This document shows positions 17,901 through 26,728 of a stretch of DNA of 56,212 nucleotides, piece after piece (the first letter of the stretch is position 1; each line of letters starts with the position of its first letter). This DNA is from Cytophagales bacterium. Lineage in GTDB: Bacteria > Bacteroidota > Bacteroidia > Cytophagales > Cyclobacteriaceae. The notes under the pieces are model-generated. The model was given only the letters and a program-made list of their open reading frames with translations, was not told where the DNA came from and ran no database searches. Where the stretch lies: positions 1 through 56,212 of the forward strand of contig JAKSDO010000161.1 in assembly GCA_022360055.1 (NCBI GenBank). Direction: 5' to 3'. A program made the translations under genes and the position numbers.

Positions 17901-19149
17901 GTAAGGTTTTTATTGTATTTTCCAGTAATCCGGCTTGTCCGTCTTCTTTCAGTATATGTGTAAACGACTTTGCGGACTGATCAAAGTAATTCAAACCATT
18001 TTCTGTTCCAATCCACATATTTCCGGTTTTATCTTGAGCAAACGATGAAACAAGATTATCACTTAGTCCATTTTCCTTTGTAACTTCCTCTTTATAATGG
18101 CTAAACTTATTTATTGAAGGGTGTGTATAACTTAAACCACCATTGAATGTAGCGATCCAGATCCCTCCGTCCCGGTCCTTATAAATATCTCTTATGGAAT
18201 TCTGGCTTAAGGAGTTGTCGTCAAATTTATTTGATTTGTACGTAGATATTTCTCCGGTAAGTGTATTGAATATACTTAGACCGTCAAATGTGCCTATCCA
18301 AACTCTTTCTTCGGAAAACTGCTTAATGACCCTTACCCTGTTTCCCGCCAATTCATTGTTTCTTTCACCATTTCTGGAATAGCTTTTTACAAGATTTAAA
18401 TGGGGATCAAACTTTAGAACACCTTTTTCCAAAGATTCGGTTGCAAACCAATAGTTTCCTTCCATATCGATCAGAAGGTCTCTGAAAGGTGTTCCTGATC
18501 CCAATATCGGATTTGCGTTCAATTGAGCAGCTTTCGAAACAACGCCGCCGTTGTATATGTATAATCCTTCGGTTGTGCAAAGCCACAGGATCCCATTTAG
18601 ATCTTCAACAACTTTGTAAATACTCATATCGGTCACCTGATGGGGCATACCGGATATAATATTATGCTTAATGAATGTGAACTTTAAAGGATCGAAATGA
18701 TAAAGTCCTGAAGAAGTTCCCAGCCATAATTTACCCGATTTGTCCTGTATTATACTGCGAATAAAAACATCTTGTTGTTGCCCATTTGAATCTGTGAGCG
18801 GGAATCTTCTAAATCTGTCCTCTTCACTGAGGTATAGGTTGAGCCCCTTTGACGTACCAATCCATAGCTGCCCATTATCGCTTACAAACAGGTCAACTAT
18901 TTTACTACTGGTCAAAGAAAGTGAATCCCTGTTGCTTTGTCTATAAATCGTTATGTCATATCCATCGTATTTATTGAGCCCATCATTAGTGCCAAACCAC
19001 ATAAATCCCTTATTATCCTGAACAACGCTCCAGACCGTATTGTTAGAAAGCCCATTTTCAATATTGATGTGACGAAAATTAATTTTTTCGTTTTGGGACA
19101 TTAGGCCACCAATTCTAAATAGGAATACGAATAGAAAATAGTACTTCAT
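14941..19149 (-). CDS. Hybrid two-component system (HTCS) sensor kinase/response regulator of PUL 1
   Basis: A 1402-residue one-piece regulator. Order: signal peptide (MKYYFLFVFLFRIGG), a periplasmic double beta-propeller of Reg_prop repeats (many VVQDNKGFMWFGTNDGLN-like turns, about 20-690), a Y_Y_Y domain (about 730-795), one membrane helix near 810, HisKA with phospho-His861 in DISHELRTPL, HATPase (NAVKYTP, GSGLGL), a receiver domain with Asp1197 in VLSDIMMPELDG, and a C-terminal AraC-type helix-turn-helix. Proteins of this kind bind a specific oligosaccharide in the periplasm and activate the adjoining susCD operon. I prefer ATG at 19149 over 19170 because it begins the signal peptide. 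Confidence 0.95.
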   Translation of the reverse strand: MKYYFLFVFLFRIGGLMSQNEKINFRHINIENGLSNNTVWSVVQDNKGFMWFGTNDGLNKYDGYDITIYRQSNRDSLSLTSSKIVDLFVSDNGQLWIGTSKGLNLYLSEEDRFRRFPLTDSNGQQQDVFIRSIIQDKSGKLWLGTSSGLYHFDPLKFTFIKHNIISGMPHQVTDMSIYKVVEDLNGILWLCTTEGLYIYNGGVVSKAAQLNANPILGSGTPFRDLLIDMEGNYWFATESLEKGVLKFDPHLNLVKSYSRNGERNNELAGNRVRVIKQFSEERVWIGTFDGLSIFNTLTGEISTYKSNKFDDNSLSQNSIRDIYKDRDGGIWIATFNGGLSYTHPSINKFSHYKEEVTKENGLSDNLVSSFAQDKTGNMWIGTENGLNYFDQSAKSFTHILKEDGQAGLLENTIKTLLLDDRNNLWVGGLIGLSVLNLSTKDVQYFIHDPVDESSIGYNHIQVIFKDSNNRIWIGTQGGGLNKYVPESRSFIRYLRIENEPVETIDNHVWAIVEDNDNKYWVGTENGLEYFDGDKGLFSRSRLKSDGVFSKVSELPIHCLYLSNHRYLIIGTLGMGLYIYDTKFGDLKNINIKEGMPDNTINGILEDNSGNLWVSTNKGISKLLWSVDGQDSIVVDQTINFGKADGIQGFQFYPNSAFKSADGQLFFGGTNGFNSFYPENIQLINYHPDIIFKEVKLRDQLDLNSDKTASLGQDSVISLKYSQSDFSIEFAALNYLEQKEINYAYKLEPIDNKWNNIGNYRVVNYSKLQPGTYTFKVKATNNLSNWGNNYNQLYFTVTPPFWRTLWAYLLYAIVLTGLLYFFFVFASKWGKLKSDLAWEHFERERENEQHQLRIKFFTDISHELRTPLTLILAPLEHLAAQYIGRPKLKNQLYMIQRNGERMLQLINQLLDLRKLEKGHLGLKAGKGDIVKFVREVSLAFRESALQKNIKLEVDVSDESILLWFDRDKMEVILYNLLSNAVKYTPTGGIIGLSVRRSVEKHMSGLEKDKVFEDGYLEISVEDNGIGIPADQIDKVFDRFYQSGKQHHEKVYGSGLGLEVVKKFVELHQGTITVSSIESRNNQPGKTRFTIAIPLGRRHLSDSQVIKDFKNSEDISLYRHVFLESESDEAKFDSERASQVIEVPDDAERPTLLVVEDNEEVRNFISGLFEPEYMVAKAGDGKMGLKLAMEIMPDLVLSDIMMPELDGIELCKRIKTDPRTSHIPVILLTARTAVTFQIKGFETGADDYITKPFSAELLKIRAGKLIDQRRMLKEQSGKNLKLIPEEISITSVDETFIKKTIDFINENISDPDLGVETVAKEVGMSRVHFYRKIKALTNFSAVEFIRTIRLERAAQLLKTGKLNISEVRYEVGFQQADYFRNAFKAYFGETPTDYLRNYLRNNPS

Positions 19150-19246
19150 TTTACGAGGTATTATTGGCACAATAAGGATCTACGGCGGAAGTAAAACGAA
19201 TGTTAAGTAAAATTAAAAACGATGTTTTTGTCATTAGTACGTTTAG

Positions 19247-19316
19247 GAGAAATCTGGCTGCTTGATGATGGTCCGGTATTGATTAAACCAGATTTCTCAC
19301 TCCGTTTGAAATGACA
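19247..19316. repeat. Dispersed repeat with hairpin (GAGAAATCTGG...CCAGATTTCTC) and ATTTCTCACTCCGTTTGAAATGACA-type tail
   Basis: An 11-bp inverted repeat (19247-19257 and 19288-19298) is followed by a tail running CACTCCGTTTGAAATGACA. From general familiarity, sequences of the kind AGATTTCTC...CGAAATGACA are frequent intergenic repeats in Bacteroidota; only this one copy is seen here. The - strand reading through it (CHFKRSEKS...) should not be called a gene. Confidence 0.5.
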
Positions 19317-19638
19317 CTTTTTATTTAACACTAGCCCCGCATAAAACCAGGAAAAAAGGTTTAGTAACATTGTCGCTTCAAAATTTAAATCTTTTATTGA
19401 GTTGTAAGCAAAATTAGGCACTTAATTCCACTGATCAATGTTTTTTTGATCGCGATGAAGGGCGAATAGCTTTTTCTTTCGTTTCTTTGCTGATTTCGAA
19501 GGTCCCTGCTTTGGGCATTGATACCATCTGTAAGGCAACTTAATCCAGCTATGTGAAACGGGCAACGCCGGATGAGGCGTATAAGAAGTGGGAAGTGAGG
19601 AGGAGGATTTTGACTTTATATAAATTCCGATTCTGTTA

Positions 19639-19673
19639 AAAAGGGACAGAAGGTGATCCCTTTTGTCCCTTTT
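19639..19673 (-). terminator. Rho-independent terminator of the PKS operon
   Basis: A perfect 10-bp stem, AAAAGGGACA (19639-19648) with TGTCCCTTTT (19664-19673), has a 15-base loop. On the - strand the second arm ends in a T-run (CCCTTTTT). It begins 25 bases after the stop of the STAS-like gene, so it ends the transcript running from the PKS. Confidence 0.75.
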
Positions 19674-19697
19674 AGATGTAAGTTCGGGTTATGTAAT

Positions 19698-20102
19698 CTA
19701 AACCTTTGTTTCAGTCTGCGTTTTCAACCAGTTTTCTGCTGCTTCGTATTCATAAAATTTATGAACAACCTCCGTATTTGGCATCGCTTTGCTGGCGGAT
19801 AATTCCGCAAACACGTTATCCGGAAATATCCAGGCAAACTTTTTCAAGCCCGCTTTTATCATTGCGGGAAACCAATAGGATTGAGTCCATTCCGAAGCTT
19901 TATTCCAGGGACCCTGAACTTCACGGTTGTCGTTGATCACATTAGAGCAATCAAGCTTTTTAAAAATCTCCAGTATATCTTCGCCCGCTTCATATATCCC
20001 CTCTTCGGTTTGAAAGCCTACCCAGTTCAGGTAAAGATAATTCTGTTGCTTGTCGTGCTCAACAATAACGTTTTTCTTTTTTAATAAAACTGTTTTACTC
20101 AT
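19698..20102 (-). CDS. STAS/SpoIIAA-like small protein downstream of the PKS
   Basis: A 134-residue protein that looks like the STAS/SEC14-type SpoIIAA-like family: an N-terminal beta hairpin (LLKKKNVIVEHDKQQNYLYL), a central helix, a strand-turn region around VINDNREVQGPW, then KAGLKKFAWIFP and a final amphipathic helix. Members may bind lipids or acyl ligands, but no function is proven for this type. ATG at 20102 (MSKTVLLKKK) is chosen; a longer frame to 20126 adds a weak N-terminus. It lies 31 bases after the lipocalin-like gene and is the last gene before the terminator, so it belongs to the polyketide operon. Confidence 0.6.
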   Translation of the reverse strand: MSKTVLLKKKNVIVEHDKQQNYLYLNWVGFQTEEGIYEAGEDILEIFKKLDCSNVINDNREVQGPWNKASEWTQSYWFPAMIKAGLKKFAWIFPDNVFAELSASKAMPNTEVVHKFYEYEAAENWLKTQTETKV

Positions 20103-20133
20103 ACTATATGATTTTAAATTGAACAATAATTAA

Positions 20134-20589
20134 TCAGTTCATGATTTTTTTCCATGTAATCTTAAATACAACATTGCCGGTAGAGGTTGGAGTAGGAGGT
20201 GTGGAAAGCATGAGAACATCCTCTTGAAGCTCAGCGATCCTGGTTTCTTTATGCTTTAGCCAATTCGGAAAAAGTGTCCCTTCTACGGAATGTACAAAAA
20301 CTCCGGGCTCTGCTTCCTCATACCTGCCATAGTAGGATAAGTAAGTTTTAAATGCCTCTGCCATTTCTTCTTTCGTTCCTGCATCGATCCCCTGACTAGC
20401 AAAGTCTTGCCTTTCTTCCCGTGCAATTTGAACACTCATATATCCGGAATCGTGATAAATCAAGATTCCTTTCGGCTGCTGCCCGAAAAACTTTACTTCT
20501 TCGCCGGATTCGTTTATGAAAACCCAACTTACCAGCTTCCACGCTCCCAATATGCGTTTGCCTATTTTTTCATTTGTCACACTGCTCAT
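20134..20589 (-). CDS. Lipocalin-like domain protein downstream of the PKS
   Basis: A 151-residue protein matching the bacterial lipocalin-like family (PF13924): ILGAWKLVSW near the start, then the GILIYHDSGYMSVQI and GRYEEAEPGVFVHSVEGTLFPNW segments typical of that group. These are small beta-barrels found beside polyketide and other biosynthetic genes; in several fungal and bacterial clusters a lipocalin-like protein acts as a cyclase or ligand binder. Here it starts one base after the PKS stop, so it is translated from the same message. No signal peptide, so it should be cytoplasmic. A product-binding or tailoring role is inferred. Confidence 0.75.
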   Translation of the reverse strand: MSSVTNEKIGKRILGAWKLVSWVFINESGEEVKFFGQQPKGILIYHDSGYMSVQIAREERQDFASQGIDAGTKEEMAEAFKTYLSYYGRYEEAEPGVFVHSVEGTLFPNWLKHKETRIAELQEDVLMLSTPPTPTSTGNVVFKITWKKIMN

Positions 20590-20590
20590 T

Positions 20591-23500
20591 TTAATATTTT
20601 ATTTCATATCCAATAATTTTCTTAAACCGGTCATTTATTAGTTGACTCACAAAAGCTACATCTTCCATGATGTACCTGTGCCCTCCCGGACGTTCGATGG
20701 ATTCGTGCGATTGGATTGTCTCTTTATGCCATTGGCTCACTTGTTCCAAACTGACACCCGGATCATCTTTGCCCCGAAGAGATATTATCGGCAGATCAAA
20801 CGGTTCCGAAGGGTTATACCGATAGCTATCGAGCAACATCAAATCATTCCGCATGATCTCGATAAAGGTCTGTCTCAGTTTTTCGTCGGTAATATTTTCG
20901 GGACTCAGATGTGGAAATTGTTGTATCAACTTTTCCTCGCTCATCTCGCTGCTCAACCGTGATCGATCGTAACTGAACAGGGCAGGGGTCGATGAAGTAA
21001 ACAATACAACGGGTAACTGATTGTTTTGATCTCTCAGTTTTCTCATGACTTCAAATGCAATTGCACCGCCCATGGAATGCCCCAAAAAGGCAAATGGGGT
21101 GCCATCATTGTATTTATTGATTTCGGCTGCCAGCGTATTTGTAAGTTGAGTCATATCCGTTATGGGCGTTTCACCTGATCTGGTACCTCTGCCGGGTAAT
21201 TCCACGGCCCTTAGCTCAATATCCGGCAGTAAACCTTCCCACGGATCAAATAGGGCACTGCTACTTCCCGCATCATGAAAACAGTATATATGAAACTTTG
21301 GCGCCTCTTTGGCATGAGTTACCCACCAGGGAGATTTATGTTCCATATCCTCAATTATGTTCTCAGTAATCAACTTATAAGCGAAATTGCTAAACTGGGC
21401 TATGGACGGATATTTCCAAAAATTACCAACTGCCAGTTTCAGGTTCAGAACTCTTTCCAGTTGATTGCGTAACTGGATGGCCATGAGCGAATCTATCCCC
21501 AATCCTTTAAAGGTCGTATTGTCCGTTATGATGCCCTCCGATGCCTTGGTAATTCCGGAGACTCTTCTGACAATCACGTCGCGTATTATACGCACCGCTT
21601 CTTCTTCGCTTTTATCCCTCAGGTCGATGCGATCACTATCCGGGTTATCGGAAATCGACGTAGACAACAATTTGCTCAAATACATTGTTTCAGACAATGC
21701 ATTATAATATTCGGCCGTTTTTTCAATATCGATGCGACCAATACCTATCTGGACGGGTTTCTTGTGAAAGATTTTGGCGAATACTTCGACTCCTTCGTGC
21801 ATCGGGAATGGAATAAAACCTTCTGCCTCGGCATATTTTTGCAGCTTTTTTTCATTGGCCACCATACCGACATCCTCAATTACTCCCCAGTTGATCGCCA
21901 CGGCCGGTAAATCCAATTTATTTCTGAAATGCGCAAAGTAATCGATAAATGTATTCGCAGCTACATAGCTTCCCTGTCCGCTCAGGCCCAATAGTGAAGA
22001 TTCCGAAGAAAATAAAATGAAATGCTCCAGCGGAAGATCAAGACTCAAACGATGCAGATTCCAGGTGCCGGCCATTTTCGGAGCCAATATTTTAAGGAAC
22101 TCTTCCGTACTCAGATCGGCAATCTTGTTCGCCTGTATTAATCCCGCCGCATGTATGATGCCTTTGACCGGAGGCATATCGTGCCTGATCTTGCCAAACA
22201 CATGCTGTAATTGATCGTAGTCTGCCACGTCGGCACAATACAAATGAATGTCGATACCATCTCTTTTGAATTGCTCAATAATACCCTCAACATGTTCGGA
22301 CATTTTACCGCTCCGGCTTATCAGGGCGATATGTTTTACTCCTTTTTTAATTATCCACTCCACCAAAGGAAATGCCGCGCCCCCAAATCCGGTAACAACC
22401 GTGGTACTTTGATCATCCAGTTTGTCATTTTCCAAACTTAGAACCGGCAGGCTTTCATTCACCAGCCTTGAAACATAGGTTTTATCTTCTCTGATCGCTA
22501 TTTCTACCTCCGCACCTTTATACTTAAAGATCAAATCGAATAAAAGAGCTACTTCAGGCTCATCCGGGAAATAGCTAATGTCTATCCTCCGGCAATTATA
22601 GGCCGGTTGCTCATTAGATAAAACTTTCGCCAAACCCCAAACCGGAGCTTGCGATATATTGACGTGAGGACTCTTATTGCTCACAGGTTGCAGGCCGTTT
22701 GTAAGCACAATCAAGTTAGGTTTCTTTAGCGGATAGCATTGATTTAATGCTTTATGGATATTCATAAGCAATATACTTCCGCTCTGCTGCAAGAGATCCA
22801 AATCATTTGAGCAAAGATTCTCATAATGAATGTGATCATTCAGGGATGCCGCATGAATTACACCGTCGATAAAAACATTATTATTGATAAAGTTATCGAA
22901 CAATAATTTCAGACTGTTGGGTTCATTGAAATTTACCAGGTACTGATCATCATCTATTTTTAAATATTCATCACTAAGACCTACCCGGATGAGATTGTGA
23001 CCGTGGTTATGAAATGATCTCCGAATGCTTTTTTCTACGCCAAGGTGATCTTCAAAAATTACCCATGTCTGTAAAGTTGATTCTTTTTCGGATGGTTGGA
23101 TATCAACTTTTTCCCACTTTGTGGTGTACAACCAATCGGTCCTGGTATTTTGTGATAATACTTTATTGTCGATTATTATTGCTTCCAGCAATTCAAGATC
23201 TGCCAATAAATTACCATTTTCATCATAGATTGTAATCGCCACCTGTTGTTTTACAATGCCGCTTTCTTCGGCCATCGACTTTTTAAATTCAGCCTTAACC
23301 AGGATATCATCGTCTTTTTCAGGCTTGTGATACCACCTAAATCCCTTTAGCTGAGATAAAAACGTCGTATACCTGTTCTTCTCATCAAGTGTATCTTGTA
23401 TCGGAGTAAATATGGTTTGAAAACAGCTATCCAAAATTGCCGGATGAATAAAATACTTATGATCATAACCGGAAATCAACGAGTCCGGCACAATGTGGGC

Positions 23501-26500
23501 AATAGCTTGCTTTTTGTTTATTCTTATCCAGTCAATACACTGAAACAAATTTCCATATTGCACCCCAATCGCATCCGTAACCTTATAAAACTGATCCTTT
23601 TTTATAAAGACATCTTTTGCCGAATGCCTGAGATGGTAGAGATAGTCATTTGCCACTTCTTCCCTGCTGCCACAGATTTTGAGCTCGCCGTATGCGCTGA
23701 CCGTCCATTCGGATTCTTCAACACCCGAAACCTTTGTATGATAGCTGAAGGTAGCGCTGTATTGTCCGGTTCGAGTTATTTTTAACTGCGCATCAACAAC
23801 TTCATTTTCTTGCAGATAAACCGGCACTTTGAAGTATAGACTTTCTATCTGATGAGAAGCGTTACCAAATGCTTCCTCAAGCGCAGCGTAAAGTATCTCT
23901 ACATAGCTGACCCCTGGCAGGACACTGGCATTGTTTACCTTGTGATCCTTAATAAAAGAAAGATGCTCCAGGCTCAACTTGTTTTCCCAGATAAATGTAT
24001 CGTTCATCCCGGCAAGCATCATACGATGACCCAGCAATGGATTTTTTCCGTTTGTTTTTACCACCCCTCTTTGCTCTGAACGATCTTCTATTTTGTATGG
24101 CAGTCGTTGCATCGGGTAACCTGGAAGACCTATATTCGGAGCTTTTGAAACCTTAAAAAAAGCTCTCCAATTGATGTTGTGCCCCCTTTCAAAAAGACCA
24201 CCTGCATTGTTTAAAAAAGATAATTTTTCAGGCTTTTCCCGAAACAATGTCGGGATGGCCGCTACGGTTCGACCCTTTGCTTCCGCACATTCATTAATCG
24301 CATGGGTTAATACCGGATGTGGGCTCATTTCAATAAAAATGGAATGACTGCCTTCCAAAAGCTTTTCAACGGTAGAGGAAAATTCAACCACGTTCCTAAG
24401 GTTGCTTACCCAGTAATCCTCATTTAGTTCACCGCCGGGAACAAGGGCTTTACGGACCGTAGAGTAAAAAGGCACATGATTTTCGCACAGGCTCAATCCT
24501 TTTAGTTTTTCCTTAAGCGGTTCCTTCAAGCCATCCATATGAGGCGAATGCGAAGCCACATCCACTTTTATTTGGCGGCAAAAAATATCTTTATCTTCCA
24601 GTACCTGGAGCAACTTCAACAATTCGCACTCATCCCCCGCAATTACGGTTGATTTGGGACTATTGCATACGGCGACAGACAGCGCACCGTTATAGGCTGC
24701 CAGCATCCCGTCGGCTTGCTCATACGTGAGCTCTGTGACAGCCATGGCCCCTCCGATGCTGCTCACCGTCTTCATGAGTTTCGACCGGCTAAAAATTATC
24801 TTTGCAGCATCGTCCAGGGAGATTGCCCCGGAAATGCAGGCCGATGCCACCTCTCCCATGCTGTGCCCTACGACGGCATCCGGCAAAATTCCTTTGTCCA
24901 TCCAAAGCTTGGCCAAAGCGATTTCAACAGCTAAAAGTAAAGGCTGAACAACATCAATTTCATCCAGTCTGCTCATGTGTTCATTCGCAAACAGTTGCTC
25001 TTTCAAAGACCAATCGGCAAAAGGCGCGAAAGCTTCCTCGCAATCGTCGATTGCCACCCTAAACGCAGGCTCGGAATGGTAAAGTTCCACCCCCATACCC
25101 AACCACTGACTCCCCTGGCCCGGAAATACAAAAACTATTTTTTCATCTCCGTTCAACTTGGCAGGCATTATATGACTTTCGTCTTCAATATAATCCTTTA
25201 GCTTCTCGATTATTTCCTCCGCATTGCTTCCCGATACGCTTAATCTGTAATCCAATTGAGGTTTATTTATGGCGGTCGCCAGGCATAGATCGGCAGTTTC
25301 CGACGGTGCGTTAATTTGGGTTGACAATTTCTCCCTGTACCTGCTCGCATAATCTTTTAATGCCTGCTCATTTTTTGCGGATAAGTTCAACAAAAACGGG
25401 CCTTCCTTTTTATGATTTGTCTCCGGATGATCATGCTTTCGTATGTACTCTTCGAGTACGGTGTGCGCATTCGTACCCCCCCATCCAAAAGAATTTATGC
25501 CTGCTTTACGCGTTTCTCCATTGGAAATTTTCCACTCCCTAAGTGTATCATTTACAGTTATCTTGAGCTCATCAAAAGGAATTTTTGGATTTGGCCTGTT
25601 GAAATGCAAGCTTGCGGGGATCTTTCGGTTCTGAATGGACAATAATACTTTCAGAAGCCCTGCCATGCCAGCCGCTCCTTCCAGATGCCCGATATTTGTT
25701 TTGACCGACCCGATTCTCAATGTGCGGTCGTCCGGCCTGTCCTTGGAGAAGAATTTTCCCAAAGCTATGGTTTCGGTAGGGTCTCCCAGTTTTGTGCCAG
25801 TGCCATGAGATTCGATATACTGTATTTCAGAAGGCAATATTCCCGAATCCCTGTAAGCTTCTTCGAGCATACTGATTTGACCTTTTATACTGGTTGCCGG
25901 TAAATTGACGTTATAGCCATTGTTATTCATGCCGGTGCCCCTTACGACGGCAATAATTTCATCGCCATCCGTCTCCGCGTCCGACAATGCTTTAAGGATA
26001 ACCACACCGGCTCCCTCACCCCGAACGAAACCATCAGCCTCGTCGCTAAACGTGCTGCACCTCCCTCTTTTGGAAAGACCCCCGAATTTTGATAATAGCA
26101 CGTATTGATCGTGATCAAGGATATGATTGATCCCACCTACCACCGACATATCCGCGCCTCCATCCCAGATGCTCTGGCACGCCAGTTGCAATGCGACAAG
26201 CGAAGAAGAGCAACCCGTATCAACTACCAGGCTGGGGCCCGAAAACCCAAACGTGTAAGATATACGATTCGCAATAATATTAGCCGATTGCCCCACTGCC
26301 GAATGCGAAGTTGCATTGGCATTGAGGTGCTTTCGGAAATGCTCAAAATCACTCCATATATTTCCAATGAATACACCGACCTTCTTGCCGGCCACACGAT
26401 CAAATGCCAGGCTGCTCTCTTCTATTGCCTCCCAGGTAAGCTCCAGCATGAGCTTTTGAGAGGGCGACATTTCAATGGCTTCGGCCGGAGATATGTTGAA

Positions 26501-26728
26501 AAGAAAAGGATCAAAATCGTATATATTTTTCAAAAAGGATCCATGACACTGATATGATTTATTTGGAGTATCCGGGTTTGGATCAAAAAAAGAACTTAAA
26601 TCCCACCGATCATCCGGCATCTTGGTAACCGAACTCTTGCCTTTCGCTAGCAATTTCCAAAATTCCGTTAAGTTTTGAGCCTCTGGAAACCTGCCAGACA
26701 TACCGACTATTGCAATTGGTTGCTTCAT
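20591..26728 (-). CDS. Single-module type I polyketide synthase, KS-AT-DH-KR-ACP-TE
   Basis: A 2045-residue synthase that begins directly with the ketosynthase, with no loading domain. KS (1-430): Cys173 in DTGCSSS, then ESHGTGT and NIGHLEG. AT (535-830): Ser623 in GHSMGE and a VASHS specificity motif near 725. DH (895-1180): His929 in DHKVNNASVLP and Asp1100 in HPAILDSCFQ. No enoylreductase. KR (structural part about 1220-1430, catalytic part 1440-1680): Tyr1588 and the Ser and Lys are present, but the cofactor loop reads TGFGGAAF, short and missing a glycine. ACP: Ser1747 in GIDSLMA. TE (1790-2040): Ser1885 in GHSMGG, Asp1988/1989 and His2017, most like RifR/SrfAD type II thioesterases. One module with its own release domain suggests iterative use. 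The product is unknown. Confidence 0.95.
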   Translation of the reverse strand: MKQPIAIVGMSGRFPEAQNLTEFWKLLAKGKSSVTKMPDDRWDLSSFFDPNPDTPNKSYQCHGSFLKNIYDFDPFLFNISPAEAIEMSPSQKLMLELTWEAIEESSLAFDRVAGKKVGVFIGNIWSDFEHFRKHLNANATSHSAVGQSANIIANRISYTFGFSGPSLVVDTGCSSSLVALQLACQSIWDGGADMSVVGGINHILDHDQYVLLSKFGGLSKRGRCSTFSDEADGFVRGEGAGVVILKALSDAETDGDEIIAVVRGTGMNNNGYNVNLPATSIKGQISMLEEAYRDSGILPSEIQYIESHGTGTKLGDPTETIALGKFFSKDRPDDRTLRIGSVKTNIGHLEGAAGMAGLLKVLLSIQNRKIPASLHFNRPNPKIPFDELKITVNDTLREWKISNGETRKAGINSFGWGGTNAHTVLEEYIRKHDHPETNHKKEGPFLLNLSAKNEQALKDYASRYREKLSTQINAPSETADLCLATAINKPQLDYRLSVSGSNAEEIIEKLKDYIEDESHIMPAKLNGDEKIVFVFPGQGSQWLGMGVELYHSEPAFRVAIDDCEEAFAPFADWSLKEQLFANEHMSRLDEIDVVQPLLLAVEIALAKLWMDKGILPDAVVGHSMGEVASACISGAISLDDAAKIIFSRSKLMKTVSSIGGAMAVTELTYEQADGMLAAYNGALSVAVCNSPKSTVIAGDECELLKLLQVLEDKDIFCRQIKVDVASHSPHMDGLKEPLKEKLKGLSLCENHVPFYSTVRKALVPGGELNEDYWVSNLRNVVEFSSTVEKLLEGSHSIFIEMSPHPVLTHAINECAEAKGRTVAAIPTLFREKPEKLSFLNNAGGLFERGHNINWRAFFKVSKAPNIGLPGYPMQRLPYKIEDRSEQRGVVKTNGKNPLLGHRMMLAGMNDTFIWENKLSLEHLSFIKDHKVNNASVLPGVSYVEILYAALEEAFGNASHQIESLYFKVPVYLQENEVVDAQLKITRTGQYSATFSYHTKVSGVEESEWTVSAYGELKICGSREEVANDYLYHLRHSAKDVFIKKDQFYKVTDAIGVQYGNLFQCIDWIRINKKQAIAHIVPDSLISGYDHKYFIHPAILDSCFQTIFTPIQDTLDEKNRYTTFLSQLKGFRWYHKPEKDDDILVKAEFKKSMAEESGIVKQQVAITIYDENGNLLADLELLEAIIIDNKVLSQNTRTDWLYTTKWEKVDIQPSEKESTLQTWVIFEDHLGVEKSIRRSFHNHGHNLIRVGLSDEYLKIDDDQYLVNFNEPNSLKLLFDNFINNNVFIDGVIHAASLNDHIHYENLCSNDLDLLQQSGSILLMNIHKALNQCYPLKKPNLIVLTNGLQPVSNKSPHVNISQAPVWGLAKVLSNEQPAYNCRRIDISYFPDEPEVALLFDLIFKYKGAEVEIAIREDKTYVSRLVNESLPVLSLENDKLDDQSTTVVTGFGGAAFPLVEWIIKKGVKHIALISRSGKMSEHVEGIIEQFKRDGIDIHLYCADVADYDQLQHVFGKIRHDMPPVKGIIHAAGLIQANKIADLSTEEFLKILAPKMAGTWNLHRLSLDLPLEHFILFSSESSLLGLSGQGSYVAANTFIDYFAHFRNKLDLPAVAINWGVIEDVGMVANEKKLQKYAEAEGFIPFPMHEGVEVFAKIFHKKPVQIGIGRIDIEKTAEYYNALSETMYLSKLLSTSISDNPDSDRIDLRDKSEEEAVRIIRDVIVRRVSGITKASEGIITDNTTFKGLGIDSLMAIQLRNQLERVLNLKLAVGNFWKYPSIAQFSNFAYKLITENIIEDMEHKSPWWVTHAKEAPKFHIYCFHDAGSSSALFDPWEGLLPDIELRAVELPGRGTRSGETPITDMTQLTNTLAAEINKYNDGTPFAFLGHSMGGAIAFEVMRKLRDQNNQLPVVLFTSSTPALFSYDRSRLSSEMSEEKLIQQFPHLSPENITDEKLRQTFIEIMRNDLMLLDSYRYNPSEPFDLPIISLRGKDDPGVSLEQVSQWHKETIQSHESIERPGGHRYIMEDVAFVSQLINDRFKKIIGYEIKY

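Larger units (their letters stand above)
19150..19697. other. Intergenic stretch between HTCS and the polyketide operon
   Basis: About 550 bases with no convincing complete gene. It holds a dispersed repeat (19247-19316) and the terminator of the PKS operon (19639-19673). A short + strand open stretch around 19552-19640 reads KRATPDEAYKKWEVRRR and has a coding look, but I do not recognise it and it has no start; it may be a gene remnant. Confidence 0.4.

Noticed and set aside
19203-19421. 72-residue - strand frame as a gene
   Set aside because: It reads through a dispersed repeat (HFKRSEKS-type reading) and has no family resemblance or plausible context.
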